Shown piece by piece: positions 46,091 through 62,900 of a DNA stretch of 64,000 nt. The notes beneath the pieces were generated by a model. It was not told where the DNA came from. It searched no databases and saw nothing but the letters and a program-made list of their open reading frames with translations. The DNA comes from Bolinopsis microptera (Eukaryota; Ctenophora; Tentaculata; Lobata; Bolinopsidae), in the NCBI RefSeq assembly GCF_026151205.1, contig NC_087077.1:3968001-4032000 (forward strand), given 5' to 3'. The translations under genes were made by a program, and so were the position numbers. The first letter of the stretch is position 1. Each line of letters begins with the position of its first letter.

Positions 46091-47938
46091 ATGGGCATGT
46101 AGTGCACTTAGCTAGGAATATTGTTAACTTAGATAAGAATATATCACCTTATCTACTGCACTTAGCTAGGAATAATGTTAACTTAGATAAGAATATATCA
46201 CCTTATCTACTGCACTTAGCTAGGAATAATGTTAACTTAGATAAGAATATATCACCTTATCTACTGCACTTAGCTAGGAATAATGTTAACTTAGATAAGA
46301 ATATATCACCTCATCTCATGGGCATGTAGTGCACTTAGCTAGGAATAATGTTAACTTAGATAAGAATATATCACCTTATCTACTGCACTTAGCTAGGAAT
46401 ATTGTTAACTTAGATAAGAATACATCACCTTATCTACTGCACTTAGCTAGGAATAATGTTAACTTAGATAATAATATATCACCTCATCTCATGGGCATGT
46501 AGTGCACTTAGCTAGGAATAATGTTAACTTAGATAATAATATATCACCTTATCTACTGCACTTAGCTAGGAATATTGTTAACTTAGATAAGAATATATCA
46601 CCTTATCTACTGTACTTAGCTAGGAATAATGTTAACTTAGATAAGTTCAATACATCACCTTATCTACTGCACTTAGCTAGGAATAATGTTAACTTAGATA
46701 AGTTCAATACATCACCTTATCTACTGCACTTAGCTAGGAATAATGTTAACTTAGATAAGAATATATCACCTTATCTACTGCACTTAGCTAGGAATAATGT
46801 TAACTTAGATAAGAATATATCAGCTTATCTAGTGCACTTAGCTAGAAATATTGTTAACTTAGATAAGAATATATCACCTTATCTACTGCACTTAGCTAGG
46901 AATAATGTTAACTTAGATAAGAATATATCACCTTATCTACTGCACTTAGCTAGGAATAATGTTAACTTAGATAAGAATATATCACCTTATCTACTGCACT
47001 TAGCTAGGAATAATGTTAACTTAGATAAGAATATATCACCTCATCTCATGGGCATGTAGTGCACTTAGCTAGGAATAATGTTAACTTAGATAAGAATATA
47101 TCACCTTATCTACTGCACTTAGCTAGGAATAATGTTAACTTAGATAAGAATACATCACCTTATCTACTGCACTTAGCTAGGAATAATGTTAACTTAGATA
47201 ATAATATATCACCTCATCTCATGGGCATGTAGTGCACTTAGCTAGGAATAATGTTAACTTAGATAATAATATATCACCTTATCTACTGCACTTAGCTAGG
47301 AATATTGTTAACTTAGATAAGAATATATCACCTTATCTACTGTACTTAGCTAGGAATAATGTTAACTTAGATAAGTTCAATACATCACCTTATCTACTGC
47401 ACTTAGCTAGGAATAATGTTAACTTAGATAAGTTCAATACATCACCTTATCTACTGCACTTAGCTAGGAATAATGTTAACTTAGATAAGAATATATCACC
47501 TTATCTACTGCACTTAGCTAGGAATAATGTTAACTTAGATAAGAATATATCACCTTATCTAGTGCACTTAGCTAGGAATAATGTTAACTTAGATAAGAAT
47601 ATATCACCTTATCTACTGTACTTAGCTAGAGAGCTAGGAATATTGTTAACTCAGATAAGAATACATCACCTTATCTACTGCACTTAGCTAGGATTTAGGA
47701 ATAATGTTAACTTAGATAATAACATATCACCTTATCTACTGCACTTAGCTAGGAATAATGTTAACTTAGATAAGAATATATCACCTTATCTACTGCACTT
47801 AGCTAGGAATAATGTTAACTTAGATAAGAATATATCACCTTATCTACTGCACTTAGCTAGGAATAATGTTAACTTAGATAATAATATATCACCTTATCTA
47901 CTGCACTTAGCTAGAGAGCTAGGAATATTGTTAACTTA
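46091..47938 (+). repeat. 54 bp minisatellite with 730 bp higher-order period
   Basis: About 34 copies of CTGCACTTAGCTAGGAATAA + TGTTAACTTAGATAAGAATA + TATCACCTTATCTA. Variant units carry GTTCAATACATC, and marker units contain CATCTCATGGGCATGTAG. The markers at 46318 and 46491 recur at 47048 and 47221, both exactly 730 bp later, so a multi-unit block was duplicated. The frame stays open because 54 is a multiple of three, but the peptide repeat is an artefact. The array begins about 70 bp upstream of the PPP1R21 ATG. Confidence 0.97.
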
Positions 47939-48331
47939 GGTTACGATAAAAGACTGATAATTGTTAAATTGGAAGATTTAATTCGAGTCAGAGTTTTGGT
48001 TTGACAATCTTATCCTCTAGATTATAATCAAGAATTTCGATAAAGATCGGACACACTTTTGGTTTTAAAAGTTATAAAATGAAAAACAATATTAAACAAA
48101 TAGAATATAAATGTTCAAGCAGTTCAATTTTCGATAAATAAAAACCCAGTCATCTTCTAAGGCTGGGTACTGATACTGGTCAATGGGTGTTTTTTATACT
48201 CCAACTATTCACAGAGGTTAAAAGATATCTGCTTGTCAACGATAACAGCATAAAGCTTACGTTTCCCAGCACAAATAAACATATTCAAGTTCAGGCACTC
48301 TGATAATCTCACATCTGAAATTGTCCCATGT
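47939..48331. other. Spacer between the array and the DHX38 stop
   Basis: No gene seen. It must contain the DHX38 3' untranslated region on the minus strand. No obvious poly(A) signal was located. Confidence 0.55.
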
Positions 48332-53261
<4,930 letters not shown>

Positions 53262-54069
53262 TCCTTTTGGGAATTAGTAGACTGATAGGTGTTTTATTCA
53301 TGTCATCATTGACCTGGAATGCAGATATTTTATTGAGATTAATATCACGTAACCATTTTTTTTACACTTGTAATTGTGGGTATATTGTATCACAAATGAG
53401 TGGATAAATCCAAAACCATAAAATTCTCTGCCAAGAAAACAACAATTTGCAGTATGTAAAACAAAGTTATCAGTGAGTATTATTAACAAATATCATTTAA
53501 TTATAGATTACGGCGACGAAATGAGAGTTTCCACTCACTGAAAAAACGAAATACATCATGTATTGTCAACGTTTCGGCTACATTCCTTTGTCATAGACGA
53601 AAATCCGGAAATTAACACACAGTTATCTGAGCCTATAAGTAATGGAGACTAAATTAAATATACTTGTAAATTAATGTAAGGAACTTTTCTTTATGAAGTC
53701 GATCTAGCTAGTTAAATTATGTGGAGAATATGTGAAACGGAATAAATTAGTTGAAATAAAGTAACGAGTTCCATCGTCAACAAAATACTTTATACACTTA
53801 ATATGTAGGGATTTTTAAATCCTATGTCAGGTAATGAATATATTAAGTAATTAAATATGGACCAATTGAGTACAAAAATATTTGATATGAGGAGTGTCAG
53901 ATTACGACTTAAGTTTGTCATGTGTATCTAGGAGACCTTATCAATCAAGGAAAAAGAAATTAACATGGTAAGAAGGCAAATTTAAAAACCGCAAAGTATT
54001 TAAATACACGACAAAGGCGTTTTTATGTAAAACAGCAACATTCATTAAATTCAAACGGTTCTTTCAGAT
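53262..54069. other. Upstream of DHX38, no gene seen
   Basis: It should contain the DHX38 promoter and 5' UTR on the minus strand. CAACGTTTCGGCTACATTCC near 53568 resembles, in reverse complement, the GAAAC side of the hammerhead-type motifs found in some retroelements, but the match is weak. Confidence 0.5.
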
Positions 54070-54780
54070 CGCAAATGAAATTTGATGAAATCTACTTAAG
54101 TGCCGACCTGCAAAGGATTGACATCATCAATTAATACATATTACAGTGACAACTCAGTAAACCACTCATTAATATGCAAAAGGGGTGGATATGTATCTCT
54201 TCGCCACAACTCATTGAGGGATGTGATAGCAGAGCTATTAGAAACTGCTGGCTGTAAAGATGTTACCACTGAACCTCTCCTCATTCCTGTCAACGGGAGA
54301 GAACTTCCTGCAGGGGCCAACAAAGCAGATGGAGCTAGATTAGATGTTAGTGCTAGGAGTGTATGGAACCCATTGGAAAGGGCATTTTTAGATGTAAGAG
54401 TATTTCATGCTCAAGCTCCTTCCAATAAGGCTCTTGGATCTCCAACCACTATGTACAATACTCACGAGAGACAGAAAAAGAATTTATACAATAAAAGGAT
54501 TGTAGAAGTGGAACATGGGACGTTTACACCGATAGTCCTATCAACCACTGGGGGTATGGGAAGGGAAGCTAATAAGTTCTTCAAGAAATTAGCGGATAAA
54601 CTTTCTAGGAAATCAGGCCAACGGTTGACGGTATAGTGAGGCAATGACATTTATTAGGAAGAGAGTAAGATTTGACCTATTGAGAACAACAGTCATAGCT
54701 CTTAGAGGAGAGAGAGGGTTAAAAAGTAGTAGTGCAGTAAAAATAGCAGAATTAGATATAAATTTGGTGCCAGTTCTTTA
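54070..54780 (+). pseudogene. Second copy of the RT/restriction-like endonuclease element, C-terminal fragment
   Basis: Only the C-terminal endonuclease part survives: VNHSLICKRGG, LRHNSLRDVIAELLE, ARLDVSAR in place of RPDIKARG, FLDVRVFHA and VEHGTFTPIVLSTTGGMGRE (near 54512). These align in order with the copy at 26895-28549 (LGGYIIIRHNEIRDFLAGLL, FFDVKV, VEHGSFAPLIYSVTGGMG). The frame ends at 54636 but, after a single-base shift near 54628, continues as AMTFIRKRVRFDLL to about 54778, matching the tail of the first copy. The RPD aspartate motif has changed to RLD, and the zinc cluster is partly lost. It is a 5'-truncated, inactive insertion. Confidence 0.8.
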
Positions 54781-54909
54781 AACTGGCTTACTTATACTAC
54801 TTAAAGGGTGTTTATAAATTTTATTTAGTGTTCTATTGAATTTATAATGAATTTTTATATAGGGTAATTATTATATTTATTTAATTATGTTAAACAATAC
54901 GTTAATCAT

Positions 54910-56250
54910 TATTGGTTGTATAAATAGTTGATTCACGATTTCAATCCTTCGCAGCTCGGCGAGGCCCAGTGCACAGTGGTGCATTTGAAGAAAAGTGTGT
55001 CAAACAGTATATATACATTCAATTAAATCAAGTGATGCAATTGGCAGAGCACAATCAAATTTTAAGTGTTTCAATTGGCAGAGCACAATTCATTGCTACC
55101 AATAATTTGGTGCATTTTGCCGATCTAACGTTATCAGAGATGGTTGTTAGAATTAATTATTGGAAGCGCGGCGCGGCCTACCAGTAATGCATTTATCGAG
55201 CTACAGCATACAGTTTAACGGGTGATACTCGGCGCGCGTCCTGGTAGGTTGTAAACCTACAACATACAGTATAAATATCAATTAAATTTAATTTCGGTAC
55301 CAATCATGCAGTTATAATTAAATGTGAACTCCGCTTAGTCAGTAGTACGACATTAAAAATAGTAACCGCTCCAAATTGCAATACCAAATAATTTGTAAAA
55401 TCTACTGCTATATTCTTTGTATCACGTGGTGACCCCCACTGTCGCTTCACTATAGTATGTATCGTCTTCGACGATACAGGGGGAGCCGCGCACTTCGTGC
55501 GCGGCGGATCATACAACGTATGACAATACATTCCTTGACCAAAAATTAACTGTTGCCTTCTAATTCAACCGGGAAAACTTTAATTGACGATGTCAACCTT
55601 TCCAGATTGTTGCTCTGCGAATTAACAAAGCAACGATCTTAGATGCGAAGTAAGAATGATAGTTTGCGCGGCGCGTCGAAGTCCTTCAAGGAAAACTCAA
55701 TACAATGCTATCACCCGACATGGTAGATGAATGCGATGCTAAATTTTGCACCGATATAGCTGCATCTTAATAAAAGCAGAAACTATGGAGCGTTTCGAAT
55801 TAATACGTATAGTACATCGTACCATGCATTGATTGACGATGTCAATCCGTTGTAGGTTTACAACCTACCAGGACGCGCGCCGAGTTGGAACAGATATTTA
55901 ACGAGTATCACCCGTTAATCAATCCGTCGAGATCGATGCGAAGCAAGAATGCTAGTTCGCGCGGCGCAGTCCTCCAATACCATGCATTGTGCATTGATCG
56001 TACAATTTTGGATCCAAATCGATCAACACAAACTGCGCTTAGGTGCCGCGCGGTTGGCTACTCGAAGAGTTTTGGCGCGAACCTGTACAAGATAATACGG
56101 TATGTCGTAGGCCGCCGCTCATCACCTGGATCAAAATGAAACATTTTCCCAAAAATAATGTGCATTGTCCGCTTACTCTGCTCTACCTAGTACCTATGTT
56201 ATGCTCCCGCCAAAAACGTGGTTTAATGGCCTTTAATTAATAAATGCTCG
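54910..56250. repeat. Patch of short hairpin-forming repeats
   Basis: Contains CAATTGGCAGAGCACAAT twice (near 55038 and 55073). The block GGTAGGTTGTAAACCTACAA near 55242 occurs inverted near 55850, both followed by GCGCGCG-type sequence. TTGACGATGTCAA occurs at 55584 and 55833. A direct repeat of about 45 bp (GATGCGAAGYAAGAATGMTA and GCGCGGCGC) lies near 55640 and 55936. A micro-transposon copy is embedded at 55417. The GC-rich islets stand out from AT-rich surroundings. No coding gene. Confidence 0.7.
55417..55526. mobile_element. 110 bp hairpin-rich micro-transposon, copy 2
   Basis: The same element as 22068-22175. The flanking octamers TATATTCT (55409-55416) and TACATTCC (55527-55534) agree at six of eight positions, consistent with an older target duplication. 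The central hairpin is GTATCGTC-TTC-GACGATAC (55459-55477), where copy 1 has GTAGCGTC-TTC-GACGCTAC, so both sides of one base pair changed together. The GCCGCGCAC-TTC-GTGCGCGGC hairpin and the CCCCC/GGGGG pair are retained. Confidence 0.85.
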
Positions 56251-59200
56251 TCAAAGGGATTTCGAAAGATACAAAAAGCAAGTCATGACTGGACCTAAGG
56301 ATCAGCCTGGATACATCATATATTTAGAGATATTGGCAGTATCCAGATAGCCCGACTGCCGAGATATTGATCTGAAACTAAAATTTCTTTAAGTGGTGTA
56401 AGGTAGAATGGCCTCCAGGTAATATGGTCTATGGAACAATCTGTTTTCTTGTAATTACGGCATAAAAATGATGAGATCGGACACAGTTGCTAATATAGTA
56501 CACAAAGTAAGTGAGTATGGTGAACGTCTGATATTATATGCTCTAAGAAAAATTCGTTTTCTGGAAAGTTTCACCGAAATTAAACTCTTACAAGACATTG
56601 TTTATTGTATCAGCAGACCTGATTTGCGATGCTTATAAGTTGTAGACTTAAATAAATAAAATAAAACGGAGAAACGGCATACTAATATCAATAATGTCCA
56701 TATCCTAAGTTTGTTGATTTGTAGCCTTACTTAAATTTCCCCCACCAAAACATGGTTTTGCTACCAATTGATAACATTTTATTTTGTTCAATAAAACAAA
56801 TTTTAATTCAACCAAAACAATTATTATAAATGTGGAAATCAAACAATCAATGGAACCGCACACTGTCAATTAAAAACCCTGCACACACTGTCACTAAGTA
56901 AAACAAATTGTCGAACTGACTCGCACAAAAGCTAATATGCTTCTAACAGAAACATAACTGTGTTATTGGGGACTTGCAGCACAAAAATTAAGGGTATATT
57001 TAGAAATCCACTCTAATGATTGGTCGACGAAAAATATTGTTTAAAACATGAAAATTTTCAGCAAAGGAGAAAATAATATCGGCCATCTTATTGCAAGGAA
57101 TAGTGGCAAAAGTATTGCAGATTTTGAAAAGACATAATGCACATAATGTAAACACAACATCAAACGAATATATTCACTATTGTACAAAATAAGTTAGGGA
57201 ATATAATTATAATGTACAAACATCAATCACCAGATATAAGTGTACATATTTTTCAAATATCTCGCACTTTTTAAAATCACTCGAACAAACATGTTTACAA
57301 TGAAGCGCGCCATGAATATCATAGTGATAAATAGAAAATAACATCTAGAATTAGTAAACATTGCTGGGCTACAGTTGCAATATGAAACATACTCTAGTCT
57401 TCGGCACTTGAAGAAAACTGATAGAAACTTCTCATGAATGCACGAAATTCTTTAAATTCTTTGGAAAACAGCGTTACCAGCGTTACCAGCGTTACCAAAC
57501 ATTCTCTATCAGCTTTTTAATGCTTCGTCTGAACATAATTTGAAACGGCATAATAATTTAGTAATAGATTATAATGATAAATTACATTACAGATCCGAAA
57601 TTGTCACCTCATCTCATCTTAAGAGCAAACCGGTTGCCAGTAAACCAGTTGCCAGTAAACCGGTTGCCAGTAAACTTTCACTTCAATTCTCAACCTGGAA
57701 CTTATATAAACGAATATTCATAACAAGAACCTATATAAATTAGCTACAAGAAATAAAATACGATCAAGTTACCATGGTTACATGGTTACATGCTGACCTC
57801 GTCAGAATGTGGTAAACGGTTCAGAGCCAAATATCTAATAACCCTGACTTGCAGTTGAAGACAATCTTATCTATCTGATCTACTACCAATGTTAAATAAG
57901 ATTTAAGGGAAGCTGTTAACTTTGGTTTTATGCTATATGACGAAAATATAGTACTTCATTCTAACAGAATTTGTTTTGCAGTGTAGTTTTCACTGATAAA
58001 GTCATCACCAAATAAGGATATTATTCAACATTTACTCGATTTAATAGACGTGGGTAATTCAATGGAGGAGAGGTGATACATATTTTAGCTTTAAAGAGGA
58101 AATAACTCTTTGGATAAGAAGCATGATATGCCTCAAATAATATGTCATAAACAAATTGCGATCCTATTTTATCCTTTTTAAAGCTTTCTACGGCCTTTTA
58201 AGAAATGTCACCCCCTACTTTACTATTACCCATGTCTAAAGTTACCAAAAGTTATTGTACATTAACCCGATAAATTATTATGCGATTGCTGAAGGTGCTT
58301 ACATAATACGATTCTGAGCTCCAAATTAGAGTTGTAAAATACAGCTGGTTGAGCCCGTAGTAACACCATCACTGTCAGGATATACAACATAATTTGAAAA
58401 AAATGGATATTCTTCTTCAAGTGTTAGTAGAACGTATATAATAATATGTTATCTCTGTTGAGAATTGAAATGTACTTGTTACAGTGCGACATGTTTACTG
58501 TTCTTTGCACATGCGTAGTACACTATAAAATATTAGTATGTCTCAAGTATAGCTTATCAAAAGTTATATACATCCTCACATTTAAAAAAGCTTGTACCAG
58601 TGGGCTTGAGAGATCAATTCAACATATTTACTATGTGAGCAACGAACAGGCGTTTAATCTGAAAATGTTTTGCCAAGTTTGAAATATGTTGAAGTTGACC
58701 AATCATGGTACAGTTGTTTTAGAATTCAACAATTCGAGTTAGACCTTACTGGAAATAAAATACAACTGATAATTGTATGATATGCATTTAATGTATTGAA
58801 AAATGTATAGAAATAAACAAAAATCATCCAAAATAAGTCCACCTATTTTATATGTTTTCCAGTAAGGTTTAACTAAGACCCGACAGTTTCAAGACAAAAA
58901 GTAGCGGGGATATCGAGAATGTAAAGTTATTAGCGCACATTTATTTTAAGCAGAAAACAATCAAAAATATATTTAAGGAAAGGGAGATCATTTAAAATTA
59001 TCAATAATTTACTACACATTTTCAAAACTCGTCATATATCAACAGGTCAAGCATTAGCCGAGATTTCATTTCGCAGAAATGGAAGAAGTCTTGTTCAGCT
59101 ATCAATAAAATACATTTTCGATCCTTAAATAGGACATCTCGTAACCGTTACAACAACTTAATAGTTTGTCAGTTTTTAGCTCAACTCAGACTTTCTAGCT

Positions 59201-59485
59201 GCATCCAGCCACTACGTTCTTAAAACGGTAATTTTTTCTCGGTCAAAACTCAGGGAAATTAACAAGTTTCCTTTAAAACTGCTGGATGAGGCAGGCAGAG
59301 TACAACAGATACCATTTCAACAGAAAAGTATTTCAGTCTTTGTTATACAACTCCAGTATATTATTAGTCCGTAAATGTGTTTAACCCTATTCCGATTTCT
59401 ACAAAAATAACACAAGTAACCCAGTCCTCCTTTCAAAACACCCCTCAAATCTCAATCGTCCCTATCTATCTGTAAGGAAAGAGGC
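56251..59485. other. Gene-free stretch between DHX38 and the BH3-like gene
   Basis: AT-rich, with only short frames. Small tandem repeats are AGCGTTACC (three copies, near 57473-57500) and TTGCCAGTAAACC (near 57636-57675). Nothing else is recognised. Confidence 0.55.
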
Positions 59486-59554
59486 GTGGTCAACACGTGG
59501 TCAACACGTGATCAGCACGTGGTCAACACGTGGTCAGCACGTGGTCAACACGCC
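59483..59554. promoter_or_regulatory. Five CACGTG E-boxes at 11 bp spacing
   Basis: CACGTG occurs at 59494, 59505, 59516, 59527 and 59538 in an 11 bp tandem unit (CACGTGGTCAA), with degenerate units at each edge. Three more CACGTG sites follow at 59851, 59870 and 59891. CACGTG is the palindromic site of bHLH-type factors. The array lies just 3' of the BH3-like gene and far upstream of DHX38. Any regulatory role is inference, and it may be only a minisatellite. Confidence 0.6.
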
Positions 59555-59920
59555 AGTTCTAGGAAGGTTTTCAGCGCTAACATGCAGGGGCAACCAAATA
59601 CAGCGCAGCTTTTAGATCTCTTAATTATTTTAAATCTTTTAGAAAAACGATGTCAGACTTACCAGGGCGGAGAGAAAATAAAATAAAAAATAAATTTGTT
59701 TTACAAAATAGTTTTGAGTGAATAAGTCTGACAACGTGGTGATATTAGTAACGGGCGTTAGGGTAACATCATACAAAAATATTAGAAAAAAAACCTTTAC
59801 TTAATTTATAGATAGTCTGAGTGAAAGGGTTTGGGAAAACGTCTGATGTGCACGTGCATGAGAGACGAGCACGTGCACGCCGCGCATGAGCACGTGTGTA
59901 CTCCTAACTTTCAACCCCTC

Positions 59921-62900
59921 TCACGATTTGAGCCAGAGAATGGTGGTGGTAGCAATAGCAGCCAGGAAGCATCCTGCCAATATCCGCCGGTGGTTCTGAA
60001 GAAAACTCGGCTGACTGAAGTACTGGTAATCCATGGCGATGCCGATGATGCGAAGACGTGACGCTATCTCGTTGAGAACATGTGAAGAGTCGTCACCAGG
60101 TGACATGTTTGACCGGGAGTAGTAACGGTCGTTGAGCCGGTCCGCTATCACCGTTAAACGGGCTGCTATCACGTCTGCTTGGATGTCAGGGTGGCTTAGG
60201 ACACCTAGAGATAATGATATGTTAATTATGTAATGGGGTTAATGACTATGATAAAATTAATGATTATTAGTTAATTCTTTAGAATAAATCAGATTATCAC
60301 TTTAAATCATTTTAGTTTATGAACAATGGATTTTGAGTACGTGTGCATTATCTTATTATCGCCGTAGATCCTCCCCCATAAAATTTCAAATTTGCAATCC
60401 CTGACTCCATAGTTAATGACTATGCTATTGCTAAAATTAATGATTATATTTGTTAATTCTTTAGAATAAATCTGAACGTTACGTCTCAGGATTGATCAGC
60501 GATGTTTTATATTGAGAATTGAGGACACAATTTAGTAAGAAAGTGAGGTCAGGTACCCAAGTAAGTGGGTCACGTATATTATGTATGTTATATATTATGT
60601 CACGTATGTAATTAATTCATTCTCAGATTATCACTTTAAATCATTTTAGTTTATGAACAATGGATTTTGAGTACGTGTGCATAATTTAATCTATTATCGC
60701 CGAAGATCCTCCCCCATAAAATTTCAAATTTGCGATCCGTGACTACAAAAAACAAAGGCCATTAAGCAATGTGAGTAGGCATTAAATGGGAAGGCACTTA
60801 AGTCGCCATATAAATGAAGTGTCAAGATCAAGATCTATTAGGGATTCCCCCAGGACCACACGACCATAGAGACTACGTTCATTGGAGGAGAGCTCTTGAA
60901 GTCTGGCTCTGAGCCAATAATTTGAGAGTAAGAGTAGGTATTGCGTGAGGTTGTGACAAAGTGTTACAGACGACACAACCCGGCATCCTAACATAATCGC
61001 CTACCTCAGACAAATTCAGCCGCTAACTAGTCATAGTTGCCGACAAATGCGGGGACGTTAAGGCAGCAGATTTTTACCGTTATTAATATGCAATTCCTAT
61101 GCTCCGATCTTCACACATCACAGCGGAAATTTGAGGTTTAGAAATGCCAGGTTGAACAATTTTTTCACCGGGGAAACTCTACATATTCTGTAATTTCTTT
61201 GTAAAAGTTTCGAAAAGTCAAGTATGAAACTGACCACTGTTAAGACGCTCCAGGAACTCCTCATTGCTCCCCTCTGATAGCAGTCGCAACCGACTGTAGG
61301 ACTGAGGCGTTAAACTACCTGAAATAGAGAAGATTAGTCTTCTTATTATTATTAATACTATTACTACTGTCTACTAACTGTCTCTTATTAATTCTTATTA
61401 ATTTAGATTGAAACAAAGTGGCCTGGTCTTTCTTAGAGGTCATAATTCATGCGATTAAAACCAAGACACAAGTTGGTAACTCACCATGTATATGGGTACG
61501 TCTAAAGTTGTGAGGAATAGGTGCCAGTCTGTTAGGCTCACTAGGTTGACGCATAGGCGAGCTGGCGGTTAGGGGTGATCCCAGCGAGTCTATTATTATC
61601 GGCTGTAAAAACTTTCTATTATCTATCTGTTCGGCAGGTTACATCTTTTTTCTACACGATGTTAATATTCAAAATAAATTGTTATAATCTCTATTCAATC
61701 GAAAGTCAAGAAAAGCGAAGAGTTTCAAACACAAGAAAATATTTTAAAACGTACCACAGCTTCGTCCACTTCGTTAAATACGTCGTCCATCTCGTCGTCT
61801 GGTATCTCTGCGATTTCGTTGAGGTAAAGCTCGAAATCAGTCAAGGATTCCCCCACCCCTGAATGTATACCTGAATGTCAAGATCTCACGATAGAGTCCC
61901 AGCAAGACGGGCAGGACTTGTGGGACTGTGCCGCGCATGCACGTGCACAATACATGCAACTTATTATCATGCTCAGCCGGGTAAACCCGTAATTCATGGT
62001 CATAATTTGTTTCATATTCATTTACGTGAAAAGTTTGACATCAATCAGTTTAATCGAATAAATTGTATTATTATCAATATTATAATTAATTGATAATTAA
62101 TACTACAATTAGCCGATAAAATAGGCACATTATAATATAAAGAGGACTAACCGGAATCGTAACGGCTGAGATTTGGGCACCTGCAGTGAATGGGGCTGTC
62201 GGGGAGCGCATTATCTCGACCTGATCTGAAATAGTGGAAGCCTATTAAAATTCAATATACGCCATTAATGACTTTCTGATATCAACTGACAATGTAAGGA
62301 ACTAAAGTTTTGGATAGTAGTAAGGGATAACAATATGTCAAGCAGTAAAATATTGTCTCTGAAAATAGCCAGTTTAATCAATTGACAGATTAGCAACTAA
62401 ATACTAGAGAATTTATTGTCGCTATTTTTTTGACAGCGAAATTTCATTGGCTTATAAAAATGCATGAGTGATGGCAAATTGCCAAGTCACCGCACCACTT
62501 TCTGGTGAAGGGAATTGCTGAATTTGATTAATACCTTAATGACAACTGGCTCATTTCAGACAAATTGTTTTATTGGTAACATTTATCACAACTCAATTTG
62601 AAGATTGATTAAGAATCTGTCAACTCAGAAACTTCTTAATCTTATGATCTTGATCTTCGTAAGTGAGCTAAAATCGATGAAAATAAGACTAATGCTAGGT
62701 CGGTTCCTAACCAATGGTTGATTGATTATTCTGAAGAACGCAACTCGACTGCCATACACTAAAGAAGCCGGCACTGTTACTGTTGAAGACACACCAGTGC
62801 AGTGAAGACAGTGATTTTACTAACTCTGGCGCGATTATATCTACCAACACTTGCTCGTGTGCTGTCTGCACGAGCTTCTAATCAGACCAGAGATAATATG

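Noticed and set aside
46102..47687. Repeat protein of up to 185 codons with LARNNVNLDKNISPYLL units
   Set aside because: It is produced by the 54 bp minisatellite (18 codons), with no start context, splice sites or non-repeat domain.
58446..58682. 78-codon frame beginning MLSLLRIEMYLLQC
   Set aside because: Composition is typical of AT-rich random sequence, with no splice context or family.
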